Below, piece by piece: positions 1-10,290 of a DNA stretch of 64,000 nucleotides. The DNA is from Gemmatimonadota bacterium (GTDB lineage Bacteria > Gemmatimonadota > Gemmatimonadetes > Longimicrobiales > Gaopeijiaceae): contig JAJEBW010000048.1 in NCBI GenBank assembly GCA_022822325.1, forward strand, positions 124,001-188,000, given 5' to 3'. Each line of letters starts with the position of its first letter. Position 1 is the stretch's first letter. The notes beneath the pieces were generated by a model. The model was not told the origin of the DNA. It ran no database searches and worked only from the letters and a program-made list of their open reading frames with translations. A program made the position numbers and the translations under genes.

Positions 1-1
1 C

Positions 2-595
2 ATGCTCCGCGGCGCCGGAGTGGAGCTGGAGGTCCGCAACCCGGAGCGCCTGCATCCTCCGGGGGGAAGCATCCTGGTCGCCAATCACCGGAGCTGGTTC
101 GACATCTTCGCGCTGGGCGCCATGCTGGATCGTTCCTTCGCCTTCGTCGGCAAGAAGGAGCTCTCGCGGGTTCCGCTCGTGGGCGCCGTCTGGGAGAAGG
201 TGGGGCATATCGCCATCGACCGCTCCGACCGCCAGGCCGCGATCGCCTCGCTGGAGCGCGCCGACGAGTTGCTGCAGGATGGCCGCACCATCATTGTCTT
301 TCCCGAGGGGACGCGGTCGGTGACCGGCGAGCTGGGCCGCTTCAAGAAGGGCGCCTTCGTGATCGCGATCCGGTCGCAGACGCCTGTCGTGCCGGTTGCG
401 ATTCGGGGCACGGGCCGCATCATGAGGAAGGGAAGCTGGGAGATCGAACCGGGCCGCGCGACGATCGCGGTGGGCGAGCCGATCGCCACCGAGGGCCTGA
501 AGCTGGGTGACCGCGACGCCCTTGCCAGGCGTTGCCGCGAGGAGGTGATTCGCTTGATGACGCGAGGACGGTCGCCGAAGGACGGTCGCCGATGA
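2..595 (+). CDS. plsC: 1-acyl-sn-glycerol-3-phosphate acyltransferase (PlsC), 5' partial
   Basis: Membrane-associated enzyme that acylates lysophosphatidic acid to phosphatidic acid in phospholipid synthesis. The catalytic HX4D motif is visible at residues 29-34 (H-R-S-W-F-D), followed by the FPEGTRS substrate-binding block. Family members usually have an N-terminal hydrophobic segment before the HX4D box. It is missing here, so the gene most likely begins upstream of the window and the ATG at base 2 is probably internal. The stop codon overlaps the eno start (ATGA), which implies translational coupling. Confidence 0.9.
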   Translation: MLRGAGVELEVRNPERLHPPGGSILVANHRSWFDIFALGAMLDRSFAFVGKKELSRVPLVGAVWEKVGHIAIDRSDRQAAIASLERADELLQDGRTIIVFPEGTRSVTGELGRFKKGAFVIAIRSQTPVVPVAIRGTGRIMRKGSWEIEPGRATIAVGEPIATEGLKLGDRDALARRCREEVIRLMTRGRSPKDGRR

Positions 596-1863
596 TCGCC
601 GATGTGCGCGGCCGGGAGATCCTGGATTCGCGGGGAAACCCCACCGTCGAGGCCGAGGTGGTGCTGGCGACGGGGGAGTGGGGGCGGGCGGCGGTGCCGA
701 GCGGAGCCTCCACCGGGCGTCATGAAGCGGTGGAGCTGCGCGACGGCGATCCCGAGCGCTACCTGGGACGCGGCGTGCGGCGCGCGGTTGCCCATGTGGA
801 GACCGAAATCCGGGATGCGGTGCGGGGCCTCGACGCGGGCGCGCAACGCGATCTGGACCGTGCGCTGATCGATCTGGACGGCACCCCGAACCGGTCGCGG
901 CTGGGCGCCAATGCGGTCCTGGCGGTCTCGCTGGCGGCGGCGCGGGCGGGAGCGGCCCGGGCCGGAGTTCCCCTGTACCGGCACCTCGGGGGCGAATCCG
1001 CCCGGATCCTTCCGGTCCCCATGATGAACATCGTCAATGGCGGCGCCCACGCATCCAACAATGTCGATATCCAGGAGTTCATGGTCATGCCCTCCGGCGC
1101 GGCCGGCTTCGCCGAGGGATTGCGGATGGGCGCCGAGGTCTTCCACGCCCTGCGGAGCCTGCTCAAGGCCGCGGGAAAGAGCACGGCCGTAGGGGACGAA
1201 GGAGGGTTCGCCCCCGATCTGGGTTCCGACGAGGAGGCCGCCGAGATCGTCGTGGAGGCCATCGTGGCTGCGGGCTATCGTCCCGGCGAGGATCTCGTGC
1301 TCGCGATCGACGCCGCCGCCTCGGAGCTGTACGACGGCCGCGCCTACCTCTTCGCCGGCTCCTCCGGCAGGTCGCTCGCCACCGGAGAGATGATCGCTTT
1401 CTGGGAGACGATGATCGATCGCTTCCCCCTTGTCAGCCTGGAGGATCCCCTGGACGAGGACGACTGGGAGGGGTGGACGGGGCTGACGCGCCGGGTGGGG
1501 GATCGGTGCCGCATCGTCGGCGACGATCTCTTTGCGACCAATGCCGCGCGCCTGGAGAGGGGAATCGAGACCGGGGCCGCCAACGCGATCCTGGTGAAGG
1601 TGAATCAGATCGGAACGCTGACCGAGGCGCTGGACGCGGTGGCGTCCGCCCGCCGGGCCGGATTCGGGGCCATCGTCTCGCACCGCTCCGGCGAAACCGA
1701 AGACACCTTCATCGCCGATCTGGCGGTGGCGTCCGGGGCGGGTCTGATCAAGGCCGGCGCCCCGAGCCGCAGCGACCGGGTGGCCAAGTACAACCAGTTG
1801 CTGCGGATCGAAGAGGAGCTTGGCGCGCGCGCGCGCTACGCCGGCCGCGAGGTCCTGCCATGA
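592..1863 (+). CDS. eno: Enolase
   Basis: Cytoplasmic glycolytic enzyme that converts 2-phosphoglycerate to phosphoenolpyruvate. The 423-residue product is full length and opens with the signature [17 protein letters not shown]. [18 protein letters not shown] and [10 protein letters not shown] carry the metal-binding and catalytic residues of the family. The ATG at 592 is chosen because the enolase signature starts right after it and it overlaps the plsC stop. An in-frame ATG 60 bases upstream would add a non-homologous tail inside plsC. Confidence 0.98.
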   Translation: MIADVRGREILDSRGNPTVEAEVVLATGEWGRAAVPSGASTGRHEAVELRDGDPERYLGRGVRRAVAHVETEIRDAVRGLDAGAQRDLDRALIDLDGTPNRSRLGANAVLAVSLAAARAGAARAGVPLYRHLGGESARILPVPMMNIVNGGAHASNNVDIQEFMVMPSGAAGFAEGLRMGAEVFHALRSLLKAAGKSTAVGDEGGFAPDLGSDEEAAEIVVEAIVAAGYRPGEDLVLAIDAAASELYDGRAYLFAGSSGRSLATGEMIAFWETMIDRFPLVSLEDPLDEDDWEGWTGLTRRVGDRCRIVGDDLFATNAARLERGIETGAANAILVKVNQIGTLTEALDAVASARRAGFGAIVSHRSGETEDTFIADLAVASGAGLIKAGAPSRSDRVAKYNQLLRIEEELGARARYAGREVLP

Positions 1864-2192
1864 GACGCCCGCTGATCCCGCGTCTGATGCTGGCGGCCGC
1901 GCTCCTCCTGGCCCTCTACTTCGCCCTTCTGGGGGGCGAATACTCCCTCTTCGACCTGCGCCGCGCCGAGGCCGATCTGGAGACCCGCCGCGCAGCGATC
2001 GGCGTGGCCCGCGGCGAGGTCGATTCCCTGAACGCCCGCATCCACGCCCTGCGCCACGACGACGATGCCTTGGAGCGGATCGCGCGCGAACGTTACGGAT
2101 TCATCCGCGACGGCGAGACCCTCTACCGCATCGCCGAGCCGGACACCGCGTCGTCCGCGCCCGATACCGCGTCGTCCGCGCCCCCGCGCTGA
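1860..2192 (+). CDS. ftsB: FtsB/DivIC-like septum formation initiator
   Basis: Small 110-residue bitopic protein. It has a short basic N-terminus, one transmembrane helix at about residues 8-27, a coiled coil at about 32-70 and the family's [10 protein letters not shown]-type motif after it. FtsB/DivIC proteins bridge FtsL and FtsQ in the divisome. The position directly after eno (ATGA overlap at 1860) matches the eno-ftsB pairing seen in many bacteria. The tail holds a direct repeat of a DTASSAP heptapeptide. Assignment rests on topology, size and synteny, because the family is weakly conserved. Confidence 0.85.
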   Translation: MRRPLIPRLMLAAALLLALYFALLGGEYSLFDLRRAEADLETRRAAIGVARGEVDSLNARIHALRHDDDALERIARERYGFIRDGETLYRIAEPDTASSAPDTASSAPPR

Positions 2193-2366
2193 CCGGAAAC
2201 GCCCCGCCGCGCAAGGTTGGGCGATCCCGCGGCCCGCCGCCGGTTCGCCGAATTCGCACGCGCGCCGCCGCCGGAGTCCGGTGCAATCCCGTCCTCGGCC
2301 CATCCCTCGCGCCGTCCGCTGGCGACCATAACGGGGCCGCCGCGCCAACCCCGCGGGAAGTGGGAG

Positions 2367-3332
2367 CTACTCCTTCAGCCCCAGCGCCCGCTTCGCATCC
2401 TCCATGACCCGTTCCGCGTCCCCCGCCTCCAGCGCCTCCAGCGTCTCGCCCGATCCGGCGCCCAGCGCCTCCAACGCCGCCGCGGCCAGCTTCGCGGCCT
2501 CCTCCTTGCCGACCGGCACCGTTCCGCCCTCTCCTTCCGACCCGTCCGCCACCGCGAATCCGCCCCCTCGCACCCCGGTCGCCCGCTCCATGAAGGGCGC
2601 GAAGAGATCGACCGGAATCGGGAAGAGCGTCGTCGAGTTGTTCTCGGCCGCCACCTCCACCACCGTCTGCAGGAAACGCAACTGGAGCGCCACCGGGTGC
2701 CGCGAAATGATCGCGGCCGCCTCCGAGAGCTTGCGGGACGCCTGGTACTCGCCCTCCGCCGCGATCACCTTTCCGCGCCGTTCCCGTTCCGCCTCGGCCT
2801 GCTTGGCCATCGCGCGCTTCATCTCCTTCGGCAGATCGATGTCCTTGATCTCCACCGAGGTCACCTCGATTCCCCAGGGATCGGTCTCCATGTCGATGAT
2901 GCGGCGCACGATCTCGTTGATTCGCTCCCGTTCGGCCAGCAGCTCGTCCAGCTCCGACTGTCCCACCACGCTGCGCAGCGTCGTCTGCGCGATCTGGCTG
3001 GTGGCGAAGTAGTAGTCCTCCACCTCCACCACGGCCCGCGAGGGGTCGATCACCCGGAAATAGACGACCGCATTGACGGTGCAGCTCACATTGTCCTTCG
3101 TGATGGTGTCCTGGGGCGCGATGTCGAGGGCGATGATCCGCAGATCCATCTTTCGCATCCGCTCCACCCCGAAGGGAACCAGAAAGACCAGTCCGGGCCC
3201 CTTGGCGCGGGTGAGCTTGCCGAGCCGAAAGACGACGCCGCGTTCGTACTCCCAGAGGATGCGCAGCGAGGAGAGCAGTCCGATGACGCCGAGACCGGCG
3301 AGGCCGGGAAGGAGAAGGAAGCCGAGATCCAT
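2367..3332 (-). CDS. Slipin / stomatin-like SPFH (band 7) membrane protein
   Basis: The 321-residue product has an N-terminal hydrophobic segment (about residues 3-21). The SPFH core follows, starting at [11 protein letters not shown] and including [21 protein letters not shown], which is typical of prokaryotic slipins. A charged coiled-coil segment (about 190-230) drives oligomerisation in the family. Slipins usually pair with an NfeD-type protein, but none is adjacent here. The start at 3332 is supported by AAGGAG 6 bases upstream. It converges with ftsB and diverges from the rplM operon. Role is presumably membrane microdomain organisation or protease regulation; no partner is visible. Confidence 0.9.
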   Translation of the reverse strand: MDLGFLLLPGLAGLGVIGLLSSLRILWEYERGVVFRLGKLTRAKGPGLVFLVPFGVERMRKMDLRIIALDIAPQDTITKDNVSCTVNAVVYFRVIDPSRAVVEVEDYYFATSQIAQTTLRSVVGQSELDELLAERERINEIVRRIIDMETDPWGIEVTSVEIKDIDLPKEMKRAMAKQAEAERERRGKVIAAEGEYQASRKLSEAAAIISRHPVALQLRFLQTVVEVAAENNSTTLFPIPVDLFAPFMERATGVRGGGFAVADGSEGEGGTVPVGKEEAAKLAAAALEALGAGSGETLEALEAGDAERVMEDAKRALGLKE

Positions 3333-3451
3333 GAGATTCTCCTTGAGGGGTGGGGGGGCGAGCGCGGCCGTTCGCCGCTTCCTGCGCGACGCCGGGGGAG
3401 CGTCACCGAGGGGAGAGAGGGCGGGCGGGGACGCCGACAAGGTACCATGGA

Positions 3452-3480
3452 TTGACACGAATCCGCCGCTTCCATATTCT
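3452..3480 (+). promoter_or_regulatory. Sigma70-type promoter for the rplM operon
   Basis: A perfect -35 TTGACA (3452-3457) is followed, after exactly 17 bases, by TATTCT (3475-3480). It is the best match to a housekeeping promoter in the window. It lies about 186 bases before the rplM start and directs rightward transcription into the ribosomal-protein run, leaving a long leader where ribosomal-protein feedback could act. Confidence 0.7.
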
Positions 3481-3495
3481 TTCATGTTACACTTC

Positions 3496-3534
3496 ATCTG
3501 ACCAGGATTCCAGTATCTGACCAGGATTTCCAGT
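3496..3534 (+). repeat. 19/20-bp tandem duplication in the rplM leader
   Basis: Two directly abutting copies of ATCTGACCAGGATTCCAGT lie at 3496-3514 and 3515-3534. The second copy has one extra T in the GGATT run. It sits just downstream of the predicted transcription start, so it would be in the mRNA leader. Confidence 0.85.
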
Positions 3535-3665
3535 CGCCGCCCCGGACGCTTTCCTTCCCACGTGGGGAATCCGGCCTGTGGCGGGACTGTCCGAGCCGCG
3601 CCCGGCGGGTGGTCCTCCGGGGGCGGCTTCATTGCGCCGAAGAGGAGCGAGAGGCGAGGACTCCA

Positions 3666-4112
3666 GTGACCGGACACCCAGCGACCCGAACCGTGACCCC
3701 GCGCCCCGAGCAGATCCACCGCGAATGGTGGGTCGTGGACGCCGCCGGCAAGCCGCTCGGCCGTCTGGCCTCGGAGGTCGCCCGCATTCTGCGCGGAAAG
3801 CACAAGCCGATCTACACGCCGCACCTGGACACCGGCGACCATGTCATCGTCGTCAACTCCTCCCGGGTGCTCCTCACCGGACGCAAGGCGGAGCAGAAGA
3901 CCTACTTCCGCCACTCCGGGTACATGGGGGGCGACAAGCACATTCCCTTCGCCGAGATGCGGGAGCGCTTCCCCGAGCGGGTGATCGAGCTGGCGGTGCG
4001 GGGAATGTTGCCCAAGAACCGGCTAGGACGGCGAATGCGGCGCAAGCTCCGCGTCTATCCCGACGCCTCCCATCCCCACCAGGGCCAGCGTCCGCGGCCC
4101 CTCGAACTCTGA
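3666..4112 (+). CDS. rplM: 50S ribosomal protein L13
   Basis: Large-subunit protein and first gene of the long translation/envelope run. The 148-residue product shows the L13 blocks [35 protein letters not shown] and [10 protein letters not shown] near the C-terminus. GTG at 3666 is preferred because of the purine-rich AGGCGAGG upstream. A second GTG at 3693 would give a length closer to E. coli L13 and cannot be excluded. rpsI follows after 17 bases, the classic rplM-rpsI pair. Confidence 0.95.
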   Translation: MTGHPATRTVTPRPEQIHREWWVVDAAGKPLGRLASEVARILRGKHKPIYTPHLDTGDHVIVVNSSRVLLTGRKAEQKTYFRHSGYMGGDKHIPFAEMRERFPERVIELAVRGMLPKNRLGRRMRRKLRVYPDASHPHQGQRPRPLEL

Positions 4113-4129
4113 TTTTCCCGGGAGCGCCC

Positions 4130-4525
4130 ATGCTTTCAGATCAGCCAACGCAAACGGTGGGACGCCGCAAGACCAGCGTCGCCCGCATCACTCTCCGCCC
4201 CGGCAGCGGGGGATTCTCCGTCAACGGTCGCACCCTGGAGGACTACTTCCCCCGGCCGGCGCACCGGGTCCGAATCGAGGATCCGCTGCGCGTAACCGGT
4301 TCGGAGCGGGGATTCGACGTTCAGGTGCGGGTGCACGGCGGTGGACTGACCGGCCAGGCCGACGCCATCCGGATGGGTCTTTCGCGGGCGCTGTCGGTCC
4401 ACGACCCCGATCTGCGGCCGCCGCTCCGCGAGCTCGGCATGCTCACCCGCGACGCACGCAAGGTCGAGCGCAAGAAGCCCGGCCGTCCCAAGGCGCGCAA
4501 GCGCTTCCAGTTCAGCAAGAGATAG
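4130..4525 (+). CDS. rpsI: 30S ribosomal protein S9
   Basis: Small-subunit head protein whose C-terminal tail reaches the P-site tRNA. The 131-residue product begins with the family signature GRRKTSVAR and ends KRFQFSKR, matching the universal K-R tail. The internal [19 protein letters not shown] block is also typical. A GGGAG motif precedes the ATG at 4130. It sits between rplM and rpsB in the same operon. Confidence 0.97.
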   Translation: MLSDQPTQTVGRRKTSVARITLRPGSGGFSVNGRTLEDYFPRPAHRVRIEDPLRVTGSERGFDVQVRVHGGGLTGQADAIRMGLSRALSVHDPDLRPPLRELGMLTRDARKVERKKPGRPKARKRFQFSKR

Positions 4526-4535
4526 AAGCCCTTCC

Positions 4536-5453
4536 ATGAACCAGGCGACGAACGGCGTCGGGCTGCAGGAGCTGCTCGACGCGGGTGTCCACTACGGGCA
4601 CCAGACGAGGCGGTGGAATCCCCGAATGCGGCCCTTCATCTTCGGGGAGCGCAACGGCATCCACATCATCGACCTTCGCAAGACGCTGGACCGTCTCCAC
4701 CACGCCTGCGAGGCGGTCCGCCGGGTGGTCCTGAAGGGCGACGACGTCCTCTTCCTCTCCACCAAGCGGCAGTTGCGCAGCGTGATCGAGGAGGAGGCCA
4801 CCCGCTGCGGCGCCCACTTCGTGACGGAACGGTGGCTGGGCGGAATGCTCACCAACTTCCAGACGATCAGCCGCCAGATCCGCAGGCTGAAGGAGCTCGA
4901 ACGGGGCCAGGAGGAAAACGCCTTCGAGTTCTACACCAAGAAGGAGCGCCTGTTGCTGGACCGGGAACGCGCCAAGCTCGAGAAGTACTTCGAGGGCGTG
5001 CGCAACATGACCCGGCTTCCCGGGGCGGTCTACGTGGTGGACGCGAAGCGCGAGATCATCGGGGTGCGCGAGGCCCACAGGCTGGGGATTCCGGTGATCG
5101 CGATCGCCGACACCAATGTGGATCCCTCCCTGATCGACCACGCCATCCCCGGCAACGACGACGCCATCCGCTCGGTCAGCCTGATCACCGGCGAAATCGC
5201 GACGGCGATCGACACGGCCCGGCGCGAGGTCCCCGACGACCAGCGCAGGCGGCAGGCCGAGCTGGAGGCGATTACCTACTCCACCGAAACCGGCGAGAAA
5301 TCGGCGGACAACAGGCCGGCCCGCCCGCGGCCGCGCAAGCGGAAGCCCCGGCCCGAAGCGATCGCGCAGGTGCGCAAGGGAGGAGAGCGCGACGGCAGGA
5401 AGAAGGCGGCGCAGGGCGGCGGATCCGGCAGAAAGGGACGCAAACGCAGATGA
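4536..5453 (+). CDS. rpsB: 30S ribosomal protein S2
   Basis: Small-subunit protein bound through S1 on the back of the 30S. At 305 residues it is longer than the usual 240-260. The S2 core ([46 protein letters not shown]) ends near residue 230. A basic, low-complexity tail rich in Lys, Arg and Gly follows and may be an RNA-binding extension. The stop overlaps the tsf start (ATGA), the conserved rpsB-tsf order. Confidence 0.97.
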   Translation: MNQATNGVGLQELLDAGVHYGHQTRRWNPRMRPFIFGERNGIHIIDLRKTLDRLHHACEAVRRVVLKGDDVLFLSTKRQLRSVIEEEATRCGAHFVTERWLGGMLTNFQTISRQIRRLKELERGQEENAFEFYTKKERLLLDRERAKLEKYFEGVRNMTRLPGAVYVVDAKREIIGVREAHRLGIPVIAIADTNVDPSLIDHAIPGNDDAIRSVSLITGEIATAIDTARREVPDDQRRRQAELEAITYSTETGEKSADNRPARPRPRKRKPRPEAIAQVRKGGERDGRKKAAQGGGSGRKGRKRR

Positions 5454-6043
5454 CGATCAGCGCAAGGCAGGTAAAGGAACTCCGCGACCGCACCGGCGTG
5501 GGGATGATGGATTGCAAGAAGGCGTTGCAGGAAACCGGCGGCGATCTGGAGACCGCGATCGACCTTCTGCGGAGCAAGGGCGAGGCGCGGGCCGCGAAGC
5601 GCGCGAGCCGTTCCGCCAACGAGGGAACGGTGGTCAGCTACATACACCACGGGGGCCGCATCGGGGTTCTCCTGGAACTGAATTGCGAGACGGATTTTGT
5701 CGCCAACACCGCCGATTTCAAGGGCTTGGCCCGCGATATCGCCATGCATGTCGCCGCCGCCGACCCGATCGCGGTCTCGACCGATCAGGTGGATCCGGCG
5801 CTCGTGGCGCGCGAAAAGGCGATCTTCGCCGATCAGGTGGCGCGCGAGGGCAAGCCGGAGCACATCCGCGACCGCATCATCCAGGGGAAGCTCGGCAAGT
5901 TCTTCCGCGAACGGGTGTTGCTGGAGCAGGCCTACATCCGCGACACCGACCGGTCGGTCGGCCAGTTGATCACATCGGTGTCGGCGCGCACCGGCGAGAA
6001 GATCCGCGTGGCTCGCTTCGCCCGCTTCCAGGTCGGAGGCTGA
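5450..6043 (+). CDS. tsf: Elongation factor Ts, short form
   Basis: Guanine-nucleotide exchange factor for EF-Tu. The N-terminal UBA-like domain carries [19 protein letters not shown] and the core TDFVAN motif is present. The product is only 197 residues, against about 280 in E. coli. It thus resembles the compact Thermus-type EF-Ts with a single core subdomain. The ATG at 5450 overlaps the rpsB stop. Confidence 0.96.
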   Translation: MTISARQVKELRDRTGVGMMDCKKALQETGGDLETAIDLLRSKGEARAAKRASRSANEGTVVSYIHHGGRIGVLLELNCETDFVANTADFKGLARDIAMHVAAADPIAVSTDQVDPALVAREKAIFADQVAREGKPEHIRDRIIQGKLGKFFRERVLLEQAYIRDTDRSVGQLITSVSARTGEKIRVARFARFQVGG

Positions 6044-6053
6044 CGAGGGTCGC

Positions 6054-6776
6054 ATGGACGGGCAGCGGAGCGCCGGCTACGGCCGCGTCCTCCTCAAGCT
6101 GTCCGGGGAGGCGCTGGCGGGCGAACACGGCTTCGGGATCGATCCCAGGGTGGTGGACGGCATCACCGAGGAGTTGAAGGCCATCCACGGGCTCGGGGTG
6201 TCGCTCGGGCTCGTGATCGGCGGGGGAAACATCGTGCGCGGCGCGATCGCGAGTCGGCGGGGGATGGACCGCGTCTCGGCCGACTACATGGGAATGCTGG
6301 CCACGATCATGAACGGGCTGGCGGTTCAGGACCGGCTTGAGCGCAAGGGAGTCGACACCCGCTGCATGACTGCGATCCGCATGCCGCAGCTTGCCGAGCC
6401 CTACATCCGCCGCCGCGCCGTTCGCCACATGGAGAAGGGCAGGATCGTGATCTTCGCGGCGGGAACCGGCAATCCCTACTTCTCGACCGACACCGCCGCG
6501 GCTCTGCGCGCCATCGAAGTCGGCGCCGACGTGGTGATCAAGGCCACGCGGGTGAAGGGCGTCTTCACCGCCGATCCCGAGAGCGATCCCTCCGCCGAGT
6601 TCATCCCCGACATCTCCTTTCGCGAGGTGGTCGCGCGCGACCTGCGGGTGATGGACGCCGCCGCGGTCTCGCTTTGCCGCGACAACAACCTTCCCATTAT
6701 CGTGCTTGACCTTGAGGACCGGGGCGCCATGCGCCGGGCCATTCACGGGGAGCGGGTGGGAACGCTCGTCTCCTGA
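6054..6776 (+). CDS. pyrH: Uridylate kinase
   Basis: Hexameric bacterial UMP kinase (amino-acid kinase fold) that makes UDP for nucleotide and cell-wall sugar synthesis. The 240-residue product has [10 protein letters not shown] at the N-terminus, IGGGNIVRG, and the [15 protein letters not shown] block of the nucleotide site. GAGGGT upstream of 6054 acts as ribosome-binding site. It sits in the usual tsf-pyrH-frr order. Confidence 0.97.
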   Translation: MDGQRSAGYGRVLLKLSGEALAGEHGFGIDPRVVDGITEELKAIHGLGVSLGLVIGGGNIVRGAIASRRGMDRVSADYMGMLATIMNGLAVQDRLERKGVDTRCMTAIRMPQLAEPYIRRRAVRHMEKGRIVIFAAGTGNPYFSTDTAAALRAIEVGADVVIKATRVKGVFTADPESDPSAEFIPDISFREVVARDLRVMDAAAVSLCRDNNLPIIVLDLEDRGAMRRAIHGERVGTLVS

Positions 6777-6826
6777 AGCGCGCGGACCCCAAGGCGGCCG
6801 CGCCCGAAACGTCAGCGGAGGACAAT

Positions 6827-7378
6827 GTGTCGATCATCGACGACACCACACTGAGAATGGAGGAATCGTTGGATGCCGTGCAGCGGGAGTTCGCGACCGT
6901 GCGCACCGGCAAGGCAACCCCCACGATCCTCGACAGCGTCCGGGTGGAGGCGTACGGGAGCCTGATGCCGCTGAACCAGGTGGCGGCGGTGTCGGCGCCG
7001 GATCCCGGTCTCCTGGCGGTGCAACCCTTCGACCCCTCGCAGATCGCCGCGATCGAACGCGCAATTCTGACCGCCGGACTCGGGCTGAATCCCTCCAACG
7101 ACGGCTCGGTGGTGCGGGTGCCCATTCCGCCTCTGAGCGAGGAACGCCGCAAGCAGTATGTCCGCCTCCTGCACCGGATGGCGGAAGAGGGGCGCATCTC
7201 GGTGCGTCGCGCCAGGCAGGCCGGCAACGACGAGGTCAAGCGGCGTCTGAAGGCCCACGAGGTCGGCGAGGACGACGGCCACCGCACGATGGCGGAGATC
7301 CAGAAGATCACCCTGGAGTTCGGAAGGCGCATCGACGAGCTCCTGGCGGCGAAGGAACGGGAGGTGATGGCGATCTGA
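6827..7378 (+). CDS. frr: Ribosome recycling factor
   Basis: Releases post-termination ribosomes together with EF-G. The 183-residue product shows the conserved RTGKATP, YGSLMPLNQVA and PIPPLSEERRKQ segments. The start is GTG at 6827, supported by GGAGG 6 bases upstream. The ATG at 6825 is out of frame. It lies between pyrH and uppS. Confidence 0.97.
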   Translation: MSIIDDTTLRMEESLDAVQREFATVRTGKATPTILDSVRVEAYGSLMPLNQVAAVSAPDPGLLAVQPFDPSQIAAIERAILTAGLGLNPSNDGSVVRVPIPPLSEERRKQYVRLLHRMAEEGRISVRRARQAGNDEVKRRLKAHEVGEDDGHRTMAEIQKITLEFGRRIDELLAAKEREVMAI

Positions 7379-7401
7379 CCGAGCGACTTGACCGGATCAG
7401 G

Positions 7402-8115
7402 GTGAGCGGGCCGCCCCCGCGCCATGTCGCCGTCATCATGGACGGAAATGGCCGCTGGGCGCGCGAGCGTGGCCTTCCCCGCGAGGCGGGACACCTTGAG
7501 GGGATGAAGGCCGTGCGCGAGACCGTGGAGGGGGCGGGGCGGGCGGGGGTCGGGATCCTCACCCTGTTCGCCTTCTCGACCGAGAACTGGAAACGTCCCG
7601 CGCGGGAGATCGGGGCGCTCATGGATGTATTGCGCTCCTTTGCCGCCCGCGAGTGCGAGAATCTCGTGCGCGAAAGGGTGGAGGTGCGGGTGCTGGGGGA
7701 GCTCGACCGCCTCGACGCCGAGTCGCTCGCAGCGGTGCGGCGCATCGTCGACAGAACCCGCGGAGGCGATCGCCTGCTCCTCAATCTCCTCATCTCCTAC
7801 GGCGCCCGCGAAGAGATCGCGCGCGCGGCCCGCGCCCTGGCCCGGGAGGTTCGCGAAGGGCTGCTCGACCCCGCCGAGATCGATGTCCGGCGCTTCGCGC
7901 GGGAACTCTACACTCGCGACCTCCCCGATCCCGATCTTCTCATTCGCACCTCGGGCGAGCACCGGGTCAGCAACTTCATGCTCTGGCAGATCGCCTACGC
8001 GGAGCTGTACATCACTCCCGTCTACTGGCCCGATTTCACTCGGGAGAATCTCTTTGCGGCGATCCTCGACTACCAGCGCCGCGAACGCCGTTTTGGCCGG
8101 GTTCTCGCGGGTTGA
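7402..8115 (+). CDS. uppS: Undecaprenyl diphosphate synthase (isoprenyl transferase)
   Basis: cis-Prenyltransferase that makes the C55 lipid carrier for peptidoglycan. The catalytic HVAVIMDGNGRWA motif lies at residues 8-20, with FAFSTENWKRP, RTSGEHRVSNFMLWQ and the C-terminal YQRRERRFG typical of the family. GTG at 7402 is the best in-frame start. Reading farther upstream would overlap frr, and only a CTG at the frr stop is an alternative. The stop overlaps the cdsA TTG start. Confidence 0.95.
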   Translation: MSGPPPRHVAVIMDGNGRWARERGLPREAGHLEGMKAVRETVEGAGRAGVGILTLFAFSTENWKRPAREIGALMDVLRSFAARECENLVRERVEVRVLGELDRLDAESLAAVRRIVDRTRGGDRLLLNLLISYGAREEIARAARALAREVREGLLDPAEIDVRRFARELYTRDLPDPDLLIRTSGEHRVSNFMLWQIAYAELYITPVYWPDFTRENLFAAILDYQRRERRFGRVLAG

Positions 8116-8981
8116 GCTCCGAGCTGCGGGCACGGATCGTCGTCGCGGGAGCGCTGATCCCCGTCGGACTTCTCGCGATCTGGCTGGGAGGGTGGGTTTT
8201 GGGCATCCTGCTGGCCGCCTTCGCCGCCTTTGCCGCCCGCGAGTTCTACAATCTCGCCGCCGATCCCGCCGCCCGTCCCTTTCCCTGGCTCGGCGTCGCG
8301 GGCGCGGTGCTGCTGGTGGGCATCGCGGTGCGGGAACCCAGCTATCCGGTCTGGGCGGCCCACGCCTTCATGCTCCTCCTCCTCCTGGGGCTGACGAGCT
8401 TTGCGGCGGCCATCTTCGACCGCACCATCGAGCGGGCGCTCCTCTCGGCCGCGGTCACCGTGTCGGGCGCGCTCTACACCGGCGGCACCCTCGCCTTCGG
8501 TCTCTTCATCCGGACGCTGCCGGAGCTGCACGGACCCGCGCCCCCCCGCCCGGCCGAGGGAGCGCTGCTGCTTCTGCTCCCCCTCTGCGTAACGTGGGCG
8601 GGCGACACCGCGGCCTTCTTCGCGGGCCGGCGCTTCGGGAAACGACGACTCGCTCCGCACATCAGCCCCGGCAAGACGGTCGAGGGGGCGCTGGCCGGAC
8701 TGGCGGGAGCGGTGGCGACCGGATTCGCGCTCGGCTTCGCGCTGGATCAGGGTCCGCTCTACCCGGTGTCGCCGGCGGCGGGCGCCGCGATCGGGCTGGT
8801 GCTGGGCGTGGCCGGACAGCTCGGAGACCTGGCCGAGTCGAGGTTGAAGCGCGAGGCCGGGGTCAAGGACTCGGGGCGGATTCTCCCCGGACACGGCGGC
8901 GTCCTGGACCGCTTCGACGGACTCTTCTTCACGGTGCCGCTGGCCTACGGTCTCATCGTCATTCACGGCATCCTGTCATGA
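8112..8981 (+). CDS. cdsA: Phosphatidate cytidylyltransferase
   Basis: Integral membrane enzyme that makes CDP-diacylglycerol from phosphatidic acid and CTP. About eight hydrophobic segments are visible in 289 residues. The CDS signature S-R-L-K-R..V-K-D-S-G-R..P-G-H-G-G-V-L-D-R is intact near the C-terminus. The start is a TTG at 8112 overlapping the uppS stop. The 3' end lies inside a small duplication (ACGGCATCCTGT at 8965 and 8985) shared with the dxr start region. Confidence 0.95.
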   Translation: MSSELRARIVVAGALIPVGLLAIWLGGWVLGILLAAFAAFAAREFYNLAADPAARPFPWLGVAGAVLLVGIAVREPSYPVWAAHAFMLLLLLGLTSFAAAIFDRTIERALLSAAVTVSGALYTGGTLAFGLFIRTLPELHGPAPPRPAEGALLLLLPLCVTWAGDTAAFFAGRRFGKRRLAPHISPGKTVEGALAGLAGAVATGFALGFALDQGPLYPVSPAAGAAIGLVLGVAGQLGDLAESRLKREAGVKDSGRILPGHGGVLDRFDGLFFTVPLAYGLIVIHGILS

Positions 8982-8996
8982 CGAACGGCATCCTGT
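8965..8996 (+). repeat. 12-bp direct repeat at the cdsA-dxr junction
   Basis: ACGGCATCCTGT occurs at 8965-8976 inside the cdsA 3' end and again at 8985-8996, overlapping the first dxr start codon. The period is 20 bases, so a 20-bp tandem duplication may have created the present junction. Confidence 0.7.
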
Positions 8997-10260
8997 GGTG
9001 AGAGAGGTCCCGGCTTCCGGGCGCGTGGATGGAGAGCGGACGAGAAAGCGCATCGTCGTGCTGGGGGCGACGGGGTCGGTGGGGCGCTCCACCCTGGAGG
9101 TCGCGCGGCGCCACGCGAACCGCTTCGAGGTGGTGGGGGTGTCGGCCCATCGCTCGGTCGGGGCGCTCCGCCGGATCGCGGACGAATTCTCGCCCTCGCG
9201 CGTGGTCGTGGCCGATCGCGCCGCCCTGGCCTCTCACCCCGATCCGGTGCGGGACGGCTGGCGCTCGGGGCCGGAGGCGATGGCCGAACTGGCCGCCTGC
9301 GAAGAGGCCGAGATCGTGGTCAACGCGGTGGTGGGCGCGGCCGGTCTTCCTCCCACGATCGCCGCCCTGGAGGCGGGCAAACGCTGCGCGCTCGCCAACA
9401 AGGAATCTCTGGTCGCCGCCGGTCCGCTGGTCCTGGCCGCGGCCGGAAGGGGCGGCGGCGAACTGGTCCCGGTCGACAGCGAGCACTCGGCCCTCCTGCA
9501 GTGCATGGCCGGATCGAGGCGGAACGAGGTCGCGCGGCTCATCCTCACCGCCAGCGGCGGACCCTTCCGCAAAGCCGACGCCGAGAGCCTGCGCGGGGTC
9601 ACGGCCGAGATGGCGCTCCGTCACCCCACCTGGGAGATGGGCGCCAAGATCTCCATCGATTCGGCCACCCTCGCGAACAAGGCGCTGGAGGTGATCGAGG
9701 CTCATGTTCTCTACGGCGTCCCCTACGACCGCATCGACGTCGTCGTTCACCCCGGCTCGATCGTTCACTCCCTTGTCGAGTTCGTCGATGGATCGGTTCT
9801 GGCGCAGTTGAGCGAACCCTCGATGGAGCTGCCGATCCTGCATGCGCTGGCCTGGCCCGATCGTCCCCCCGACCGCACCCTCCGCACCTTCGACCCCCTG
9901 CGCTCCTCGCCGCTGGTCTTCGAGCCGCTGGATCGCGAGCGATTCCCCCTCTTCGCCATCGGAGTGGAGGCGGGCCGGGCTGGAGGATGCGCGCCGGCCG
10001 TCTTCAACGCCGCCAACGAGGTCGCCGTGTCGGCCTTTCTGCGGGGAATGGTTAGCTTCACCGGAATGGCGACGGTGGTCGATGCGGTCCTGAGCCGTCT
10101 CTCCGGGCGCTACGGGACGGAGACGCTGGCCGAGGTGCTGGAGGTGGACCGCGAAGCGAGAAGGCGGGCGCGGGCGGAGGTGCGGAGGAAGGCGCGACCA
10201 TTGCCCAAGGGCGACGCATGGCGACGCCACAACAAAAACGGCAACGACGCCATAACATAA
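8995..10260 (+). CDS. dxr: 1-deoxy-D-xylulose 5-phosphate reductoisomerase
   Basis: First committed enzyme of the MEP isoprenoid pathway and the target of fosmidomycin. The NADPH site GATGSVGRSTL, the NKESLVAAG motif, the metal-binding PVDSEHSALLQC and the HPTWEMGAKISIDSATLANK stretch are all present. There are two adjacent GTG codons, 8995 and 8998; the first is used here. Position between cdsA and rseP matches many bacteria. The C-terminal tail is rich in Arg and Lys. Confidence 0.96.
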   Translation: MVREVPASGRVDGERTRKRIVVLGATGSVGRSTLEVARRHANRFEVVGVSAHRSVGALRRIADEFSPSRVVVADRAALASHPDPVRDGWRSGPEAMAELAACEEAEIVVNAVVGAAGLPPTIAALEAGKRCALANKESLVAAGPLVLAAAGRGGGELVPVDSEHSALLQCMAGSRRNEVARLILTASGGPFRKADAESLRGVTAEMALRHPTWEMGAKISIDSATLANKALEVIEAHVLYGVPYDRIDVVVHPGSIVHSLVEFVDGSVLAQLSEPSMELPILHALAWPDRPPDRTLRTFDPLRSSPLVFEPLDRERFPLFAIGVEAGRAGGCAPAVFNAANEVAVSAFLRGMVSFTGMATVVDAVLSRLSGRYGTETLAEVLEVDREARRRARAEVRRKARPLPKGDAWRRHNKNGNDAIT

Positions 10261-10268
10261 ACGGCAAC
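10236..10268 (+). repeat. 10-bp direct repeat upstream of rseP
   Basis: AAACGGCAAC occurs at 10236-10245 and 10259-10268 with a 23-base period, spanning the dxr stop. A further GCGGCAAG lies just after it. This is weaker than the other leader duplications in the window. Confidence 0.5.
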
Positions 10269-10290
10269 AAGCGGCAAGGGGGATTGGGAG

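Larger units (their letters stand above)
3333..3665. other. Intergenic region between slipin and rplM
   Basis: This 333-base divergent spacer holds the promoter at 3452-3480 and a tandem duplication at 3496-3534, both listed separately. Short reading frames are present but none has family-like features. No tRNA-like cloverleaf was recognised. I found no clear promoter for the slipin on the minus strand. Confidence 0.6.
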